Under the pieces are notes generated by a model. The model saw only the letters and a program-made list of their open reading frames with translations, had not been told where the DNA came from and made no database searches. Position numbers and translations under genes: made by a program. A stretch of 64,000 nt of DNA from Ceratotherium simum simum (lineage: Eukaryota > Chordata > Mammalia > Perissodactyla > Rhinocerotidae), in the NCBI RefSeq assembly GCF_000283155.1, contig NW_004454216.1:9547736-9611735 (forward strand). The letters are read 5' to 3'. Below, in pieces: positions 11,183 through 23,621 of the stretch; position 1 is the stretch's first letter; each line of letters starts with the position of its first letter.

Positions 11183-12729
11183 TGGTAGAACACAGGTATA
11201 ACAGGATGCACTTTGGGAAGCGGGACCATGCCAAGAAACCCAGGAAGTCAGAATGAAATTACAGCATTCATCCTGTGCCAGAATGTCTTTTGCATTTTAG
11301 AGAGTCTTTGCTTTCTCTTTAGCCAACAGAAGAAAAGGACAGTTTAGAGAGAAGTCGCAGATTCTTCAGGTCCCTTTGCCCTGCATATTTCTACTTAGGA
11401 AATCGCAAGTTTGGGGCATTAGCAATTGTGAGTTCTGAGCAATGGAGATCTCTACCCTTGCCACACTGAGCAAGGTAAGATGAGGACCACTTCTGCCAGC
11501 AAAGCTGCTTCTCCGCTTTGATTTTAGCTGACAAATCTGGGTCAAAGGCACCATCCCACACTGTAACTTTGGGCTTTACCATAAGCAGGAAGGGAAGTGT
11601 TTAGAAAAGGCAGGGGAGCCCCAGGAGACTGTGGACAGGAAGGCTGGGTTATTCTTACACACAGTTCATGAACTAATACCAATCTGGAAACACATTAGAC
11701 CAGAATGTCAAAGGGCTATTTAAAGTCTGAGATATGAACTACTTATTAACTGGATGATCCATCATCTAATTTCTCTACAACCTTCTTGCAGCAATTTCAG
11801 AGGGTGTCGAAGGAAATTTTTTTCCTTACATCGTGCTTTTTGGTGAAAGCATAAATCTAAAGTTGAGGCTTTTCCCAGAAGCTCTGGGGAGAAGAAACTC
11901 ATGGGGAAAATATCTGATCGCAAGAGTTTGTGATTGCATATCTAACCACCAAGACACATCTTTTCCAACTCTTTTTTCACTCCTAGTTTTGAACTCTTGC
12001 ACAAACCATCTATACGTTTGGAACACGTCTGGTCTTTTGTTTACCTGGCCACTTCCTATCTATTCGAAACCCAGGTAAAATACATTTTCCAGGAAGTTTT
12101 CTGGATGGATCAGAATATGTTCCCCTTTGTTGCTTTGATTTTATTCCAACACTTTTTTTTACATTCTGGGGAGTGGGCATGTGTGTGCAGTTATCGGCCT
12201 TGTGGAAACACGGCTACGATTCCAGAGTAACAAGGCTGAGAAAGAGCTCAAGGCTATTCGGGAGTCTAATAACACAATGGGAAACGGCAGGTATTCTCCC
12301 TCCTACTGGTTGGTCGTAGGAGTAGAGAAGACGGATGACAGCCTTGATGATGGAGCTGTAGTTCCTGCTCACTATATGTGACGTGCACGCTTAGAGATGG
12401 CTGATGTCAGCGATGTGCTAGAGTCAGCCAGCATCAGCTTGCAGTGCCAATTGTCCACGTCCCTTCCCAGCTTCAGTGGTGTCACGTCAATAGCTTGGAA
12501 TTGGCCATGATGGGAGTATTTACACCACGGGAATCAGCAAATGTTGCAAAACAAGTTGTTGTTTTTTTTAAATCCAGCAAGCAGATTTATCAGCACTCTA
12601 CCACATGTACTCTTTTTAATGTTCCACATCTCCCTTTAACAGGCTTGTGCTTTCCTCTATGTTCTGGAACAAGAGAGTGTATTTATGACGCCATTTGAAT
12701 GTATTTGTCTACTAATTCTGTCCTCGAGG
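11183..12729. other. Unassigned region; weak exon-like segments
   Basis: Single-copy-like. Short open frames at about 11391-11582 (minus) and 12181-12381 (plus) have somewhat protein-like composition, but neither has both a good acceptor and a good donor. Confidence 0.35.
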
Positions 12730-12802
12730 TCAGAGGTTGGTTAACTGTGGGTCAAATCCAGCCCGCAGCCTGTTTTCACATGGTTCATGAACTAAACTTA
12801 AA
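12730..12802 (+). mobile_element. Fragment of a hAT-type MER element
   Basis: 'AGAGGTTGGTTAACTGTGGG' followed by 'TCAAATCCAGCCCGCAGCCT' and 'CTGTTTTCACATGG' resembles the left end of a common mammalian hAT repeat (consensus ...GGCAAACTATGGCCCGCGGGC...). It is cut off after about 70 bp, next to an L1 3' end. Confidence 0.45.
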
Positions 12803-12824
12803 GGGTTGTAGAAAACAAACGTCA

Positions 12825-13583
12825 CTAACCGTCAGGGAAATTCAAGAAAAGACACAGTGAGACAGCACTTCACACTTACAAGGATGGCTATAATCACAAA
12901 GACAGATAATAGTAAGTGTTGGGGAGGATGTGGAGAAATGGGAACCCTCATAACACTGTTGGTGGGAATGTGAAATGTGCAGCAGCTTTGGAAAACAGTT
13001 TGGCAGCCCCTCAAAAGTTTACGCTAGAGAGTTGCCATATGATCCAGCAATTTCACTCCCAGGTATATACGCAAGAAAAATAAACACATATGTTCACACA
13101 CAGACTTGTACACGAATGCTCATAGCAGCATTGTTCAGTCATTCATAACTATTTCCCCAAAGTGAACACAACCCTAATGTCCATCAACTGATGAATGCAT
13201 AAAATGTGGTATATCCATACAATGGAATATTATTCAGCAATAAAAAGAAATGAATGATAAATGCTAGAGCATGGATGAACCTTGAAAACATTATGCTAAG
13301 TGAAAGAAGGAAGATACAGAGGACCACTTATTATAGATTCCATTTATATGAAATGCCCAGAATAGGCAAATCCACAGAGACAGAGAGTAGACTGGTGGTT
13401 GCCAGGGTTTGGGGAGGTGGGTGAGGAGTGGATGACAGTGGGTTTCTTTCTGGAGTGATGAAACTATTCTAAAATTTATTGTGGTGATGATTGCACAACT
13501 CTGTGAATATACTAAAAACCACTGAGTTTTATACTTTAAAAGGATGAATTTTATGGTATCTCAATAAAATGTGTTTTTTTAGT
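12825..13583 (+). mobile_element. L1 3' end (ORF2 C-terminus and 3' UTR), old subfamily
   Basis: The sequence shows the L1 3' word order: 'GTTGGGGAGGATGTGGAGAA', 'TGATCCAGCAATTTCACTCC', 'ATGGAATATTATTCAGCAAT', 'TTATGCTAAGTGAAAGAAGG', 'ACTGGTGGTTGCCAGGG', ending 'CAATAAAATGTG' and T-rich DNA. The frame is broken by many stops. This is a 5'-truncated, decayed LINE-1, probably an L1M-group copy. Confidence 0.9.
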
Positions 13584-16500
13584 GGTTCCCAGACCTTGAG
13601 ATTTCACAGACCAGTAAAACATACATTTCCTAAAACAAAATTCAAGGATCCATCACACATGCCAGCTTTTTTTTTTTTTGTAAAGAAGAACACTTAAAAA
13701 GTCACCATCTAGTACCAAAATTGTTTCATAAAAGAAAGCAAATTTTAACACCCAAGGATTAATCAGGCATGAAAAACAATTCTTTAAGTGGAATAAATTT
13801 AGCTTCATAAAAAAAAGTATTAAGTAATTTTCACAAGTAGTTACAACATGTAACTTGTTACATGTTTTAAAAGACATTTCTGATACTGCTTGAAGAATCA
13901 AAGTACTTCTGTTACTATTTTTAAAATCTTTTTTAAAAAAGGACTCCAGTATGGAAACTTACCATTTTTATAAAAGATGTTCTTCAAATCTTGAATTTTA
14001 CAGTTATGTAATTAGGTTATTAATTTACATATATATTTTAATCATAACTGATTTATTGACAGTAATGTAAAGGAAAAACTTTAGTTGATAAAAAACCTTT
14101 ATTCGAAACACGTCAAGAACTATATAGTTCAAAACTGCAAAAATAAAAGACAATTTCTGGTAACTTAAAGAATACTTAAAAACAACCACATTAACATCCA
14201 CTGTTTATGATATAATCTCAAAATCAATGCTAATCTTCCTATTTATCTGTTTCACCACATTTGAGCTAGAATCCTCCCCTTACTCCACTACATTGTTATG
14301 CAACTCTTTCAGTTTTAACACGTAAAATACAACTTAGGTATTTTCTGACCAACAAGAATATATACTATTGATTTCTTCCTATACCTCAAATTAAAAATAG
14401 TTCAAATGACTAGAAACTAATTTTCTGTCTTAAAAAAAAAAAAAGAACAGGTTAGTAAAACATTTCATTTAAGAACAATGAGTGGATGCGTATTCCGAAC
14501 TGAGCTACACAAGAACCCATTTCTATGCGAGGACTCTCCAGATCATTCACTATGTGTTTATGTGGGGAGAGGACATTTGCAAAATGCTTCCCACCATTCA
14601 TTAGTCAGGACTCCAACACCCAGGTGCTGTGAAATAGCAGAGTTAACCTCAGTTTACACGGGGAGAACCAAGGCACACGGTGAGATCTCACCAGGGCAGA
14701 ATGAAACCTCATCAGCTCTGACCTCTTGTGTCGAGAGCCAGATGCCTCTTTATGGAGGACGTTAATTTGCTCTAAGATGGAAGTAAAACTATGTGGGATC
14801 TGTTGGGGGAGAACTAGTTTAGGTTCTGTATGTAAAAAGCTCAAAGCATTCAGATAAGGTAAATATCAGTGCGAAAAGGGTTAACGGGAAGAAAGTTAAA
14901 ACCAGAGTAAAGACTATTCAAACAGAGATCACTTTTCAGAAATAAAAATAGCAAAACAAGAATAGGAAAAAAATAATAGCTATAGAGTTTCTCATTTCTA
15001 AGCCAAGAGGCGTTTATAAAATCACTTTAAAAGTAGGACGTCTCTTGAAGACAAACCTTCAACATCTTATTTTTCCCTCCATAAAACCCCTGTGAAGTAG
15101 AGAGTGCTAATTTACAGGGGTGAAACTGAGAAGGAAAGAGGTTAAGAGGTTAAGACCACATGGAGAGGGAATAGGCTGGAGCAGATGTTATGTCTTAAAG
15201 CATTGGCTTAGAAATAGAAACAGAAGGGAGAGGATAAACAGGAACTTTTCTGGATGGACAAGTGGAATAATCCAGGGATCCAGTAGCAACACCAGCTACT
15301 TAACATTTTTTTTACAAAGGACTTGGAATTCCAAGCACACAATGAAAACTAAGGTGCCAAATGCTCTTCGGGGTATTGAAATGCTTAGCCGAATATACAC
15401 ATTAAGTTCTCATAGGTCCACGTGAAAATGCAGAGGCATACAGGAGCTACAGTGTGGGCAAGTGCAAACTAATGCATTTAGGACAAAATACTGCTGCCTG
15501 TAGTTAAAATAGGATGGACACTGAGCCATCAACATGATGTAAGAGAGGAATTTAATTTAGCCTGATCAATGTGTTAGGGTGGATTAAAAAAAAATACTGG
15601 TCATCATTGGAAAGAATATTGAAAACCAAAACAGTGGTGCCCCTTCACTTGGAAAATCATGTGCAACCCTGGGCTTCACAGATCCCTTGTGAGTTATTAA
15701 GGGACATTGTGAATGTTTGAAGTACATTCCTAACCCCTGGAGGAGAAACATAAAACATCTCTTTTTGGCTGGCAGACCTATTTGTAGAAGGACAGGCCAC
15801 AGTGCTGAGCCAGTGTAGCAAATCCGATATTCTGGATTCCCAGGAAGGCTTTCCCTCAAGGTCTCCTCTAATCGACTTTCACAGTCCCATCCCACGCCAT
15901 GATAATAAATACAACCAGTTCGGGCCACGATACCAAGGATCTTGCTGGGCCACAGGGCACCTGATCATACAACTGTAAATGGCAGTGCTGAGAAAAACCT
16001 CAAGAGGGCAGCTATTTGGTCTCCCACCTCCAAATGGAGTGAAAGAGTGAACTATCTCAGGAAGCTGGTTTTTGTTTATTGAAGATTGTTTGGGATGGCA
16101 GTTATAATCGATTAATAATTTTAAGTCCAAGAGTCTCTCTCCTTGGTTCCAGCTGACATGTCTCCTGTGTAAATCGTGTGCAAGTGGCAACTATAATCAA
16201 CATAGATCTCAAACGGGAGCACTGAGAGGACAGGGCCCGTCCATTGTTAATTCATGGAGATGTTGCTGTTTTCTGTAAATATTCACAACATTTGTTCCCT
16301 GGAAACTCAGGCATTTGTCCCTAAACCTCACAGCTTCAGGAAAAGGATACAGAATATAACTAGTACTTTTTGGTGTAGGAGGGTATGTAATTTGATACAC
16401 ACCATGGCCGTGGCCCCCAAATACTGATTAGACTATTCTGGGGAACGGACCAATGGAAGGCATTTATTCCCAATGGTGGAATGGAGAATCCTTTTATTTG

Positions 16501-16936
16501 TCAATGGTGGTTTCCTTTCCCTTCATATATAGAAGGAATTTCTACACCATGGTCTCAATGGATAATGTATGATAAAAAAATGTTTAGTGTCATCTCATCT
16601 GAATTTTTGACATTCTCTTTTATTCTAGTCTACTCAGCTCCCAATTTCCACAATCAAACTGAAACTTGAGTAGAGAATAACTAAACTAATAATGGAAATA
16701 CAGTAGAAATAAACCTAATATTTTACATATTTATTTCAGCTGTCAAGGTAAGTATGGCCTCTCTGTTTCCACCTCTAACCTTTTTGCAGAGATAATGTTA
16801 AAGCAAATATAAGGAAATAAGACTGAAATAGTGAGATGTTTGCAGATGTGAGGGTTCTCTTGTACATGTGAAATGCAAAATTATTTTAAACTGTAAATTT
16901 TAAGTAGGCTCCCCTCCCCTTCTGTCTGTCTGTTTG
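13584..16936. other. Unassigned AT-rich region
   Basis: No named repeat and no convincing exon. Minor poly-A and poly-T runs occur (for example 13667-13679 and 14430-14443). Confidence 0.35.
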
Positions 16937-16957
16937 TCACACACACACACACACACA
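16937..16957 (+). repeat. (CA)n microsatellite
   Basis: About ten uninterrupted CA units. Confidence 0.9.
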
Positions 16958-18884
16958 TCCCTAGGAAGGTAAAGGCTGTCACTAAGGAGAAATGTCAGTA
17001 AGACTCTACTCAGCAGGTGGTTGACTTTAGAGCAGTGAATACATCTCCCTCACCCCAGTGCGAGGAATCCTTAATAACTTCTGTATATTTGGTGTAATTT
17101 AAATTATTTTGGCATATGTTAATTAGTCATCATATATACTCTAGGAGTGGTTAGTTAACATTTAAGGTTGCTAGTCAGCATTTGAAAAGCTCAAGTCACT
17201 TCAGAGGCTACTACCACAAGAGCTTTATCTGTAGCTCAACACCAGAGACTTTGTTAATAAGTGATTACTTTCAAGGTCAAATTAGTGGTGTTCAAGGTAC
17301 ACAGATCGGCCCAAATACTGTACGGGACTTCCACGAACAGGGTGTAAGACTCTAGCAAGCCCACTAGCCCTGGGATTCCCAGATTCCTAACCTGTTCTGT
17401 GTCTAGAAGTTAAATGCAATCAGGTCACCTGACACTGAATCTGCTGGAATATTATTGGATTCACTTCTAATAACTGTTTTACATAAGATATTGTTGAGTT
17501 CCTTAAAAGGACAGAGTGGGGACTTTTTCAAGCTTACAAGACAGGTTGACTGTTACAGGATGTCTGTTCTGGTGCGTGCTTGTTTATAAACAGGAATGAT
17601 GCAGAAATTGGTCTAAAACCTGATTTCAGTGTAAAGTACCACCTGGTGACATTGTGGGGAGGAGACCTACAGCTCTCACCCACCTCTACCTACTGAAGGC
17701 CACCAAAACAACCTCATAATCACAAGTGACCAAAGTGGCCAAGTGCAGCTTACAGCACTTTTCCTTAATGGAGGAAACACAAATAACTTTATAGGTGGTC
17801 ATGGTCATGGTCTATAGCCGAATAGGCTTGCAAATAGCAGTTGCTAGTTTAGCAGAAGAACTGGAAGTCCCTGGTCCTCCTATAAGGTCTTCAAACATCC
17901 AAAGAAGAAGGGCCTTGTCAATTAAGAACAGGAACAAGAGAAAGACAGAGCTGAACCACTAGTGGAGGCCCTGACATTTCTACTTCACACCCTTGCTATT
18001 CTTCTTCTGGCTTTCTAGCAAAGCCAGCTTTCTTCCAGCTGTCTACTCTAAGAGTGTCACCACCCCTGAGAATTCAATAAAGGTGAAGCAAACTAGTGAT
18101 GAAAGACAGAGTGATGAATATGTCAAAGAACTCAGCTGAGGAAGAAGTGTTAGTTTGTGCCCACCCAAGCTGAACTACCTGGGATGGAGTGGTTAATTAT
18201 TTGGTTGGTTGTTTTTGCAGCTATGATTAATCTAACAGATATGAGAGTTTTTCTGAGCATTTTGAAAAGTTCAAAAACTAAATGAAAATGAGCATATGCA
18301 CTTGCTCTCATTGTAATAAACATTTCTCACGGTTTTCTTCCATGTACTCTTATACCTCTGCTTAAAAAGAAAAATCAAGAAAACCTCTTCCCTAACACTA
18401 CTCCTCAAAAGTATATTTGAAAGAAGTAACAGCTGACTGATGATTAGCGTGATCTGTGGGTATGCAGCATAGGAGTGCGAGCCTTTGTCCCCATGGGGGC
18501 TCCTGGAAAGGGGACAGAATAGGAGGTGGCCCTAGTCATTGAGACGATTCATGTAAGGTGCTTGCCCTGGAATCCAGTCCCTACTATACACTCAATAACG
18601 GTAGCTGTTATTAGTAGTAACCTGTAGAACAAGAGCACCCACTGGTTACGGCAACAAGCATTTTCAATTCTAGATAAAGCTTAAAAGGCTAAGATCCAGA
18701 TATCAAGCTGCCCATCTGACAAATGTTTATTATGGTAAAAGCAATGTCTCCCACTTGCACTTGGCTATACTCAAATTAGGTCTAACTAAATGTTCATGTT
18801 GCCACTTAGTTCTCTCTGGGGACACTAGGGTATTCAAATGTTGGCCAGGACGCTGGGAGTTTAGGTTCAACATACAACAGTCAT
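16958..18884. other. Unassigned region
   Basis: Single-copy-like. A short MIR-like tail ('CCCTACTATACACTCAATAAC') is visible near 18580-18600. Otherwise I see nothing. Confidence 0.35.
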
Positions 18885-19125
18885 AGAGTCATAGGCATTT
18901 TCAGTTTGAAGAACTTACAGTCCCCATCCATTATTATCTTGTTTAACTCTCCCCACATTTCTGAGAGGCTGACAGGAAGGTGTTGATGTCTGCTTTATGG
19001 GTAGGGGCAACTGATGCCCTAGACAGCTTCAATGGTTGCCTAAGTTCCCATGGCTGGACAGGGCTGACGCTGGGAGTAGAACCTGTTCTTTTGATTCTTG
19101 GTATAATGGTCTATCCTCTACACAC
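18885..19125 (-). mobile_element. MIR-type SINE remnant (minus orientation)
   Basis: Pattern 'ATAGAGTCATAGGCATTTTC', 'CCATTATTATCTTG', 'GGGTAGGGGCAACTGATGCC', 'GTTGCCTAAGTTCCCATGG', 'GGGAGTAGAACCTGTTCTTT' matches a reverse-oriented MIR-class SINE: a decayed 'gaggaaactgaggcc' core followed by the 'cacagctagtaagtgg...gaac' arm. Diverged; subfamily not assigned. Confidence 0.5.
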
Positions 19126-19241
19126 AGGGAAGGCTCCATTGTATATAAAGAACAGCCCTGGGAGACCAGCACAGGGCAGGGAAAGACTGCACAATGAAAA
19201 AGAAAACAGTGCATTTTAGACCACTGTGAAAGAGGACCTAG

Positions 19242-19372
19242 TAAGCGCTCTGGGGACTTATTTCTGTTTCGGTGAGTTTTAGTAAACCAGTTATGGGAAG
19301 AGGCTCTAGTATCAGCTGTGGCTTATGTCCCTAAGCCTCACTCACTGACCTTTAAGAGTCTAACTTCCAAAT
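19242..19372 (+). repeat. 131-bp direct repeat, copy 1
   Basis: These 131 bases (from TAAGCGCTCTGGGGAC to TCTAACTTCCAAAT) recur without a visible difference at 19847-19977, start-to-start distance 605. The unit is not a repeat family I know. The flanks differ immediately outside the shared block on both sides. Confidence 0.95.
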
Positions 19373-19846
19373 CACTCTCAAAAGATGGACAAAGAAACTA
19401 CTATCCCAATGAGTAAACAAGGCCATTAAAAATAATGAGGGGACCAGTTCACTTAGTTTACAGCCCTTTCGTTAGTATCTACTATGTGTATGTTACAAGG
19501 AAGACTAGCACAGGTAAGAATTTTATATTGCATGCCCCAAAGAGCATGGACTTCCACAAACTTAGAATATACAAGACCAGGGATAGGGGAACCCACATAG
19601 AACAGAAAACAAGTTATTACCATTTAAGGATTAATCTAAATTCTTATTCCATTATGTCAGATCAATCCTAAGCAGTGTGGATGATTTATTTTCGTGTGGT
19701 GTGCAAAGAACCTGGTGATCTGCTGCTGCAGCAACAATGCACACTCCTGGAGCCTGGGCTGCCTACAAAACAGGCGATAAAGGCTGTGAGGTTAAGATGG
19801 AGCGTGCACATCCCGCCTGAAATGCAAAGCCGCGACCATAAGTGGA
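19373..19846. other. Spacer between the two 131-bp repeats
   Basis: 474 bp of single-copy-like sequence. No gene or repeat recognised. Confidence 0.5.
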
Positions 19847-19977
19847 TAAGCGCTCTGGGGACTTATTTCTGTTTCGGTGAGTTTTAGTAAACCAGTTATG
19901 GGAAGAGGCTCTAGTATCAGCTGTGGCTTATGTCCCTAAGCCTCACTCACTGACCTTTAAGAGTCTAACTTCCAAAT
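19847..19977 (+). repeat. 131-bp direct repeat, copy 2
   Basis: Second copy of the block at 19242-19372, in the same orientation and apparently identical over its full length. This is too similar for an old duplication unless gene conversion has acted. Confidence 0.95.
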
Positions 19978-22564
19978 TTAAATAGCCATCGTCAAGTAGT
20001 CTAGGCTCCAAATTTAGAGATCAAGAGGCTAATTTTGGATGGCATTTTTAGGTTGAGGGGGCTGGTTGATCAAACCCTTTTAAAGCTCCTTTCTACTCCA
20101 CTCAGTGTTTAGAGAGAACAGATGAGAGGCACCAAGATAAGCAATCATATAGCTTATGTGACCCATGTTAGGGGCCAAGAGCTATGAAATCCACCAGTTC
20201 GTTAAAGAAATATCATAGCTGACAGAGAGGCAAAGGGGATATTGAACTCTCTGGCTGTGAGGGAGGTGTGTACATCCTGAAATTTCTTTTCCATAACTAC
20301 ACTGAGAATGTTAAAAATGCAATACAGGATTCTCCTTGGCAGACAGGGTGCTGCAGACAGGTCAAAGGGCTCCTGAAACCCAGTGCTTCCAAATCTCTCT
20401 CCCTAGTGCAAGAGATTTGCACTCCCCCTAGGGGGGAGGAGATGTCTCTACTCCCCCCTAGGTCCAGGGTGAGCTTTTGTGTTGCTAATTCAACCACCTG
20501 CTTCCCAGCGGGACCCTAGAAACCATCCCCAATGTGTAAGACATTTTTAAAGCTTTCTAAAGGGGGTGATGCACCACAGTATCTCCTCCTCTGTAACATC
20601 AAGCATTTATAAAACACTTCCCTGTCAAGGAGAGCTCTGACCAGTCATCTTTCTGTTGGAAAACAATTTCAAGTTCCTACACATTCAGTTACTCACCGAT
20701 GGGATTCTAAGTAATAAAGTCAAATATCTTCTTTCTGCATCAGCTTGCTACAAGGGGCAATAATCTCTAACTCTGAGGTAGCACAGCCATACAGTAATGA
20801 GTCTCCTTGGAATTTATCCTTTGATCCCATAGAACTATCCCCTTTTAAATTGCTAATTACCTGGCTAAAGCATTGAGTTAGAATTTAATCATCTTTTCTC
20901 CCAGAATTATTGGTCACCCAGGTAATAGGGAGAGAGTATATCACTACTGCAGAACCACCGGGATAATTTGTCTGACAAAGCATGGCAACTAAAAAAGGAA
21001 ACACACAAGCAAGAACTAGAGCCCGCACAACACAAATCATAACGTATCTTTGGTATCTCGTTAGAAATCATGTTAATATTCTCCCATCTCCTTGAAGCTT
21101 AGGTTGGAAACGTGTACTGTTTTATGTTAGTGCTCATTTCACTCTTCCTAACATATGACAAGTCTGTAGTGTTTTTTATGTCTGTGACATACCTCTAATC
21201 TTCCAGAACACACAGTAAAACAATGCTTTCCTTAAGAAGTGAGGGAGGGTGACTGACATTTGCATGAGTACCTGTGCTCCCCGGCTCACCCCACTATAAT
21301 TACTACCTTCGATCTCAGCGAAGAAAAGTCGGCAAAGGGAAGCGAGAGGAGTCAAGAGAGACACTGGTGGGCACCAGAGTGTCGCAGGATACACTGGCAG
21401 GTAAGTCACTATATTATTTGCTTTTTAGCATCTCATGACTCTTGTGGTTGACCAGGCAAAGTAGGGGAGGAGAGACAAAGGACAACGTGTTGGTTTAGCA
21501 CATATGTCATACTGAAGTGGCTTTTTTTTTTAAGTTTTCAAATTTTCCACCTGGCTTTTTAAGAGCAGGAGTTATTTCATGGTGATTTTCCAGCAGGCTT
21601 TTCTGAGGTAGATAAAACACGAACAGTAAGTAGTCTGACTGAATGCAGAGGGTAGCGAAAGCCTGTGTGGGTAGGATTAGTTTGAAAGAAATGTCAGTGG
21701 TGAAAGCTGAGCCTGTCATATACAACACTACAGAAAAGAGGGACAGGGTCAAGGCTGTCTGCCATCTACACAGGGCTTTTAGAATTTAACAGGTGGGAGA
21801 TAGGCTCATCTGACTAGTAAAGAACAGAGCTGTGGGAACAATACAGAGCAAGAGAAGAGCCTTGGTTAGTGCACAGCTAATCAAGACAAGGCAGATAACA
21901 GCAAGAAATAGGTATCCCTCAGGGACTTAGTGATCAAGAAGGAACGTACACTACAATATCTTAAGAGTCTAAAAGCAACCAACAGGCCTGAAGTTTTAAA
22001 CTGCCTTGTGTTGTTGGCTATGTTTGGATACAGAACAAGTTTTGCCTCCTTCCTGAGGCCTCTCGTTTGTACACAGCTATTGCAATTGAATTAAGCACGC
22101 CAGGGAAAACCAAACCCCAACTAAATAATCAGTGACATGGATTTTGAACTCCTTTTTCTGCCCATTTGAGTTGGTGATGAACAGGCTGGCCTGGCTGAGA
22201 CCCAGCAAGGTTAATACTCCCAGCTGGGGCCCTTCTTTCTGGAGAATCACCATTGTCGTCACAGGCAGATGCTCTACTTTTAAATGAACATGCCATTGTA
22301 GGCCAAATGTTAGTAGTTAAACACCATCGTCACAGAAACACACAAAGCTATAGTCAAGTTCACAAACACAGCTGGTGGATAAGAAACTCTTAATGAAAGA
22401 AAGAAACTTGCTATTGGCTCCAAGTCACTCATCACGACTTCTGAAACACTTAGACTGAGATGGTTTTATAGGAGAGAGAATAAAATAATAATTATTGGCC
22501 TCAGTTTCTCTCCCCGGTCTACGAATAAACATTTGTCAGAACACCCACTAGAACAAGAGGACAA
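19978..22564. other. Unassigned region; possible 3' flank or UTR of the minus-strand gene
   Basis: If the exons at 22565-23621 are real, the minus-strand 3' UTR extends left from 22564 for an unknown distance. I did not find a convincing AATAAA signal close to the stop. A perfect 12-bp inverted repeat lies at 20427-20462. No named repeat. Confidence 0.35.
20427..20462. repeat. Perfect 12-bp inverted repeat (hairpin)
   Basis: Arms CCTAGGGGGGAG (20427-20438) and CTCCCCCCTAGG (20451-20462) are exact reverse complements, with a 12-base spacer. They could form a GC-rich stem-loop as RNA or single-stranded DNA. Function unknown. Confidence 0.8.
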
Positions 22565-22744
22565 TTACACATAGTGTTCTCGTGAGTTGATGTAGACTCT
22601 CTGAGGGCTGCTGCTCTGATGACGGCTGTCGGGGCTCCCGTCATGGTGGCACATCTGACTGTAAAGGGGGTACATCTGCTGAATCCCGTCTTCCCCCACT
22701 GGATTCTCTGCTTCATAGTCAAATCTCCTGCTATTGAGTCCATT
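22565..22744 (-). CDS. Candidate terminal coding exon, unidentified gene
   Basis: Read on the minus strand, an acceptor (TTTGCATTTCCAG) is followed by 59 open codons and a TAA stop. The peptide begins NGLNSRRFDYEAENPVGEDG and ends SPQRVYINSREHYV. It is hydrophilic, with no membrane segment, several Tyr and Ser residues, and a Y-I-N motif of the YxN (GRB2 SH2) type. The last four residues, EHYV, fit a C-terminal PDZ ligand and the E/A-x-Y-V afadin-binding ends of nectins, but the rest does not match any nectin tail I know. The exon starts in phase 0, which agrees with the 63-nt exon at 23559-23621. Likely the C-terminal cytoplasmic tail of a signalling or adhesion protein; the name is unknown. 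Codon-like composition and splice sites are seen directly; function is inference. Confidence 0.6.
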   Translation of the reverse strand, partial: NGLNSRRFDYEAENPVGEDGIQQMYPLYSQMCHHDGSPDSRHQSSSPQRVYINSREHYV

Positions 22745-23558
22745 CTGGAAATGCAAACATTGCTTACATTAGCAGAGCAGCTGTTTGCCTTTCTCTAGCA
22801 CTTTGGTAAAAACAGGTAAGAATAGAATTCATTACAGTCTGTGTCTCTGATTCATTACCCCACGAGCTATTCAATGGCAAGGTAAAGTTCAACAACTTAT
22901 CATTTTCCAGTCATTTGTTACGTACAATACCTGAAGAAGAGTGATGGCAGCTCTTAAATAGAAAATTGTGACTAATGGGGACTGTAGTCAGTTTCAGGTT
23001 TCAAAATTTGGAATTGGTATCGGCTAAGGTAAACTGGAGAAAAACAAGGCTGTGAACTTCAGGAGTCCCTCGGCAAGGTTCAAGCTCGGCAGGAGTGCAT
23101 GAGACATACAGAGGATTAAATCAAACAACCAAAACAAAACCAAAAGAGACCTCGGGATTCAGCACTGGGGAATCAAGGAAAAGACACAGCGAAATGAACT
23201 GGTATTTGACCGTGTGCCTGATACAACTGAGACTAAGAAACGCTGTCAAAAATATCCTTGTCTTGATCTTTTTTCCTTGCTGGACCTTAGGTCACAGTTG
23301 ACACTATAAAATGAACCCCCCTGATGCTCTGTGGTGTCTCTGATACTGACTCATCTGCCTGATTATTCATCTCATAAAACTTGATTACTTCTAAGAGGGA
23401 CAAGCAACTCAAGGACTTTACAAAATCATACTATAGATGCTCAAATAGCAGAGTGATGAATAAAGTGAAATTTCATGGAAATCAGATGATATTTTAACAA
23501 GCAACGTGGCCACCAGCTACGCCTAGGCTGACCCCCACAACAGGCCCGCGTTACTTAC
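22745..23558 (-). other. Intron between the two candidate exons
   Basis: 814 nt bounded on the minus strand by GTAAGT and CAG. No repeat recognised inside. Confidence 0.5.
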
Positions 23559-23621
23559 AGAGCACTGGAGACCGCCAGCCTTTCTTTCTTCGAACTGAAT
23601 CTGCAAAGGCAAGTGTTCAGT
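23559..23621 (-). CDS. Candidate 63-nt internal coding exon, same unidentified gene
   Basis: On the minus strand a strong pyrimidine tract and acceptor (CTGTCTTCTTCCTCCAG) precede 63 nt, followed by the donor GTAAGT. In phase 0 the exon is open and reads TEHLPLQIQFEERKAGGLQC plus a final S, then joins in frame to the terminal exon across an intron of 814 nt. The length is a multiple of three, so it could be skipped without a frame change. No further upstream exon was identified with confidence to the right. Confidence 0.6.

Noticed and set aside
11391..11582. 63-codon minus-strand frame with protein-like composition
   Set aside because: No AG acceptor near its start and no good donor; probably chance.
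12181..12381. 66-codon plus-strand frame following TGTGTGTGCAG
   Set aside because: The acceptor is preceded by a purine-rich stretch and the only donor (CAG|GTATTC) is weak; no partner exon seen.
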